Source of the DNA: Pseudonocardia xinjiangensis
Lineage (GTDB): Bacteria; Actinomycetota; Actinomycetes; Mycobacteriales; Pseudonocardiaceae
NCBI RefSeq assembly: GCF_012911925.1
Contig: NZ_JAAXKY010000080.1
Coordinates: 1-33,159, forward strand
DNA length: 33,159 bases
Direction of reading: 5' to 3'
The translations under genes were made by a program, and so were the position numbers. The notes under the pieces were generated by a model. It did not search any database, had not been told where the DNA came from, and worked only from the letters and a program-made list of their open reading frames with translations. How positions within the stretch are numbered: position 1 is the first letter of the stretch; each line of letters begins with the position of its first letter. Of the stretch, positions 32,297-33,159 are shown one piece after another.

Positions 32297-33062
32297 GAGG
32301 TCGCGAAGAGAGGCGCAGTCGGCTGAGCCTCTGGTGATCACTGGGGGGCACATGTGCCCGCGCTGCGGTCCTGGCCGGCGACAGCCAGGCCGACACGCCG
32401 TCAACAGCGCTCATGACACTACAACTAGCAGCGGCGGCAACGGCGGAGGGATCTCAGCAGGTCCAGGCGCCGGCCCCCCCGCAGCAGGCCGCAGGGGGCC
32501 TGCGCCAGGCCTGCCGCCGCTGATGCCTGCCCGAGCCCGCGCCATGGTCACGTATCGCTGTTCAGGGGGCCTGCTTCCGCGTCATGTGACCCTGACGCGG
32601 AAGGCTGTCCTGGCAAGGGAGCGTGGTCGCTCGCGCCGCGCGAGTCGCCCGTTTCGCGCTGCAGCCCGGCCCCGCTGGGGGTGGGTGTGCGGGTGGCCGG
32701 TCTCGGGGCCTGAGTTGCCGGTCCTGCGGTGCTGGTCCGGCCCCGCAGCGTTGTGGTCCCGTGTCGCTGTTCTGGGGCGTCCCTGAGCGCGATATGTGTC
32801 CATGACGCGGGTGGGGGTGCGGGGTCCGGCTCGGTCGCTCGTGAGATACGCGGTCTAGCGGCGACGTGCGCGACCGGGCGCTGGCCAAGACACGACTCCG
32901 TCGGGTTCAGCCGAAGGGCTGACCCCGGGCCGTTTGACGGCGACCCGGCCCTGCTCGACGATCGGAGCACGGCCCGCGACTACCGAAACGCCCCATCCCC
33001 GGCCGGATGGTGGCCAGGTCGCATCGGGGAGGGTCCCGCCTGGCCGCATGACGGGAGAGATC
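32297..33062. repeat. Long non-coding stretch with dispersed repeats downstream of the HNH gene
   Basis: 766 bp without a credible gene. Two related elements of 46-47 bp, both beginning TCGCTGTTC and ending TGACGCGG, lie at 32555-32600 and 32764-32810. The GCGAGTCGCCCG core found three times upstream of the HNH gene appears again at 32640-32651, so the same repeat family flanks the gene on both sides. The final 150 bp should contain the promoter of the gene at 33063. Confidence 0.7.
32574..32603. repeat. Perfect 11-bp stem-loop within a dispersed repeat
   Basis: CTTCCGCGTCA (32574-32584) and its exact reverse complement (32593-32603) flank an 8-base loop. No U-run follows on either strand, so it is not a classic intrinsic terminator. 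It may be a structural part of the repeat or stop read-through from the HNH gene. Confidence 0.75.
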
Positions 33063-33159
33063 ATGGAGTCAGCTCCTGATCGACGAGTGCAACGGCGTAC
33101 CGTGCTGGGCACGTTGCTCGTGGCCGGCACATTGCCGCTGGCTCTGGGCGCCTGCAGCA
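33063..33159 (+). CDS. Exported lipoprotein, partial (runs off the window)
   Basis: ATG 33063 is preceded by GGGAGAG about 4-5 bases upstream. The first 32 residues read as a signal: VQRRTVLGTLLVAGTLPLAL followed by the lipobox LGAC with a likely lipidated Cys at residue 31. The QRR-T-VLG segment resembles a twin-arginine motif, so Tat export of a lipoprotein (often a substrate-binding protein or cofactor enzyme) is plausible. The mature part is outside the window, so the family is unknown. Confidence 0.7.
   Translation, partial: MESAPDRRVQRRTVLGTLLVAGTLPLALGACS

Noticed and set aside
32574..32603. Intrinsic terminator of the HNH gene
   Set aside because: A perfect stem exists, but it is nearly 280 bases past the stop and has no U-tract.

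Overview
The window is very GC-rich actinobacterial DNA. Codon third positions are mostly G or C, many genes start with GTG, and gene junctions commonly use 4-base ATGA or GTGA overlaps. The gene set (an ATP synthase c subunit of actinobacterial type, a DUF1707 protein, a 13E12/DUF222 HNH protein behind an actinobacterial-type SOS box, and a cysteine-rich RRHVDLCR leader peptide) points to Pseudonocardiaceae, perhaps Pseudonocardia. The genus is a guess. Most of the window is accessory transport, catabolism and sulfur or peptide scavenging; no ribosomal RNA, tRNA, CRISPR array or insertion sequence was seen.

Layout. Bases 108-3251 (minus) hold a cytosine-deaminase-like amidohydrolase, then an ATPase and permease of the nitrate/sulfonate/NMT1 ABC class. 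A 78-bp tandem repeat is wedged exactly between the ATPase and permease genes. A divergent XRE-cupin regulator overlaps a pyridoxamine-phosphate-oxidase-like gene (3370-4588). Next come a GMC oxidoreductase and a leucine/valine-type amino acid dehydrogenase (4614-7372, minus). Facing the dehydrogenase is a LysR gene that is broken (stop at codon 2, frameshift near the 3' end). Beside it is an amidohydrolase broken by two frameshifts (8581-9949), the tail of an operon running leader peptide, SsuD-like flavin monooxygenase, MHS-type MFS transporter, amidohydrolase (12646 to 8581, minus).

Bases 13034-16105 (plus) carry a helix-turn-helix protein, an orphan F0 c-subunit gene with no other ATP synthase genes nearby, and a NarL-type histidine kinase/response regulator pair. 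Bases 16245-17262 (minus) carry a dienelactone-hydrolase-like gene and a small DUF6295-like gene. Bases 17416-26806 (minus) are one tightly packed nine-gene operon: Fe(II)/2-oxoglutarate oxygenase, MetY-type sulfhydrylase, monoacylglycerol-lipase-like hydrolase, a complete Dpp/Opp-type ABC importer (binding lipoprotein, two permeases, two ATPases) and an S58 (DmpA/P1) aminopeptidase. The most economical reading is import, trimming and oxidation of a peptide-like or amide-bearing compound with recapture of its sulfur. This is inference from gene content.

The right end (27194-33159, plus) has a ferritin-like/VIT1 fusion, a second luciferase-like monooxygenase, a SnoaL-like protein, a DUF1707 membrane protein, and an HNH endonuclease of the 13E12 family with a LexA box just upstream. 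The HNH gene is flanked by repeat-rich non-coding DNA. The window ends inside a gene that starts with a Tat/lipoprotein-type signal. The observations most worth following are the orphan atpE, the leader peptide, the repeat-generated mini-ORF at the ATPase/permease junction, the cluster of decayed genes at 7.5-10 kb, and the repeat-flanked SOS-controlled HNH gene.
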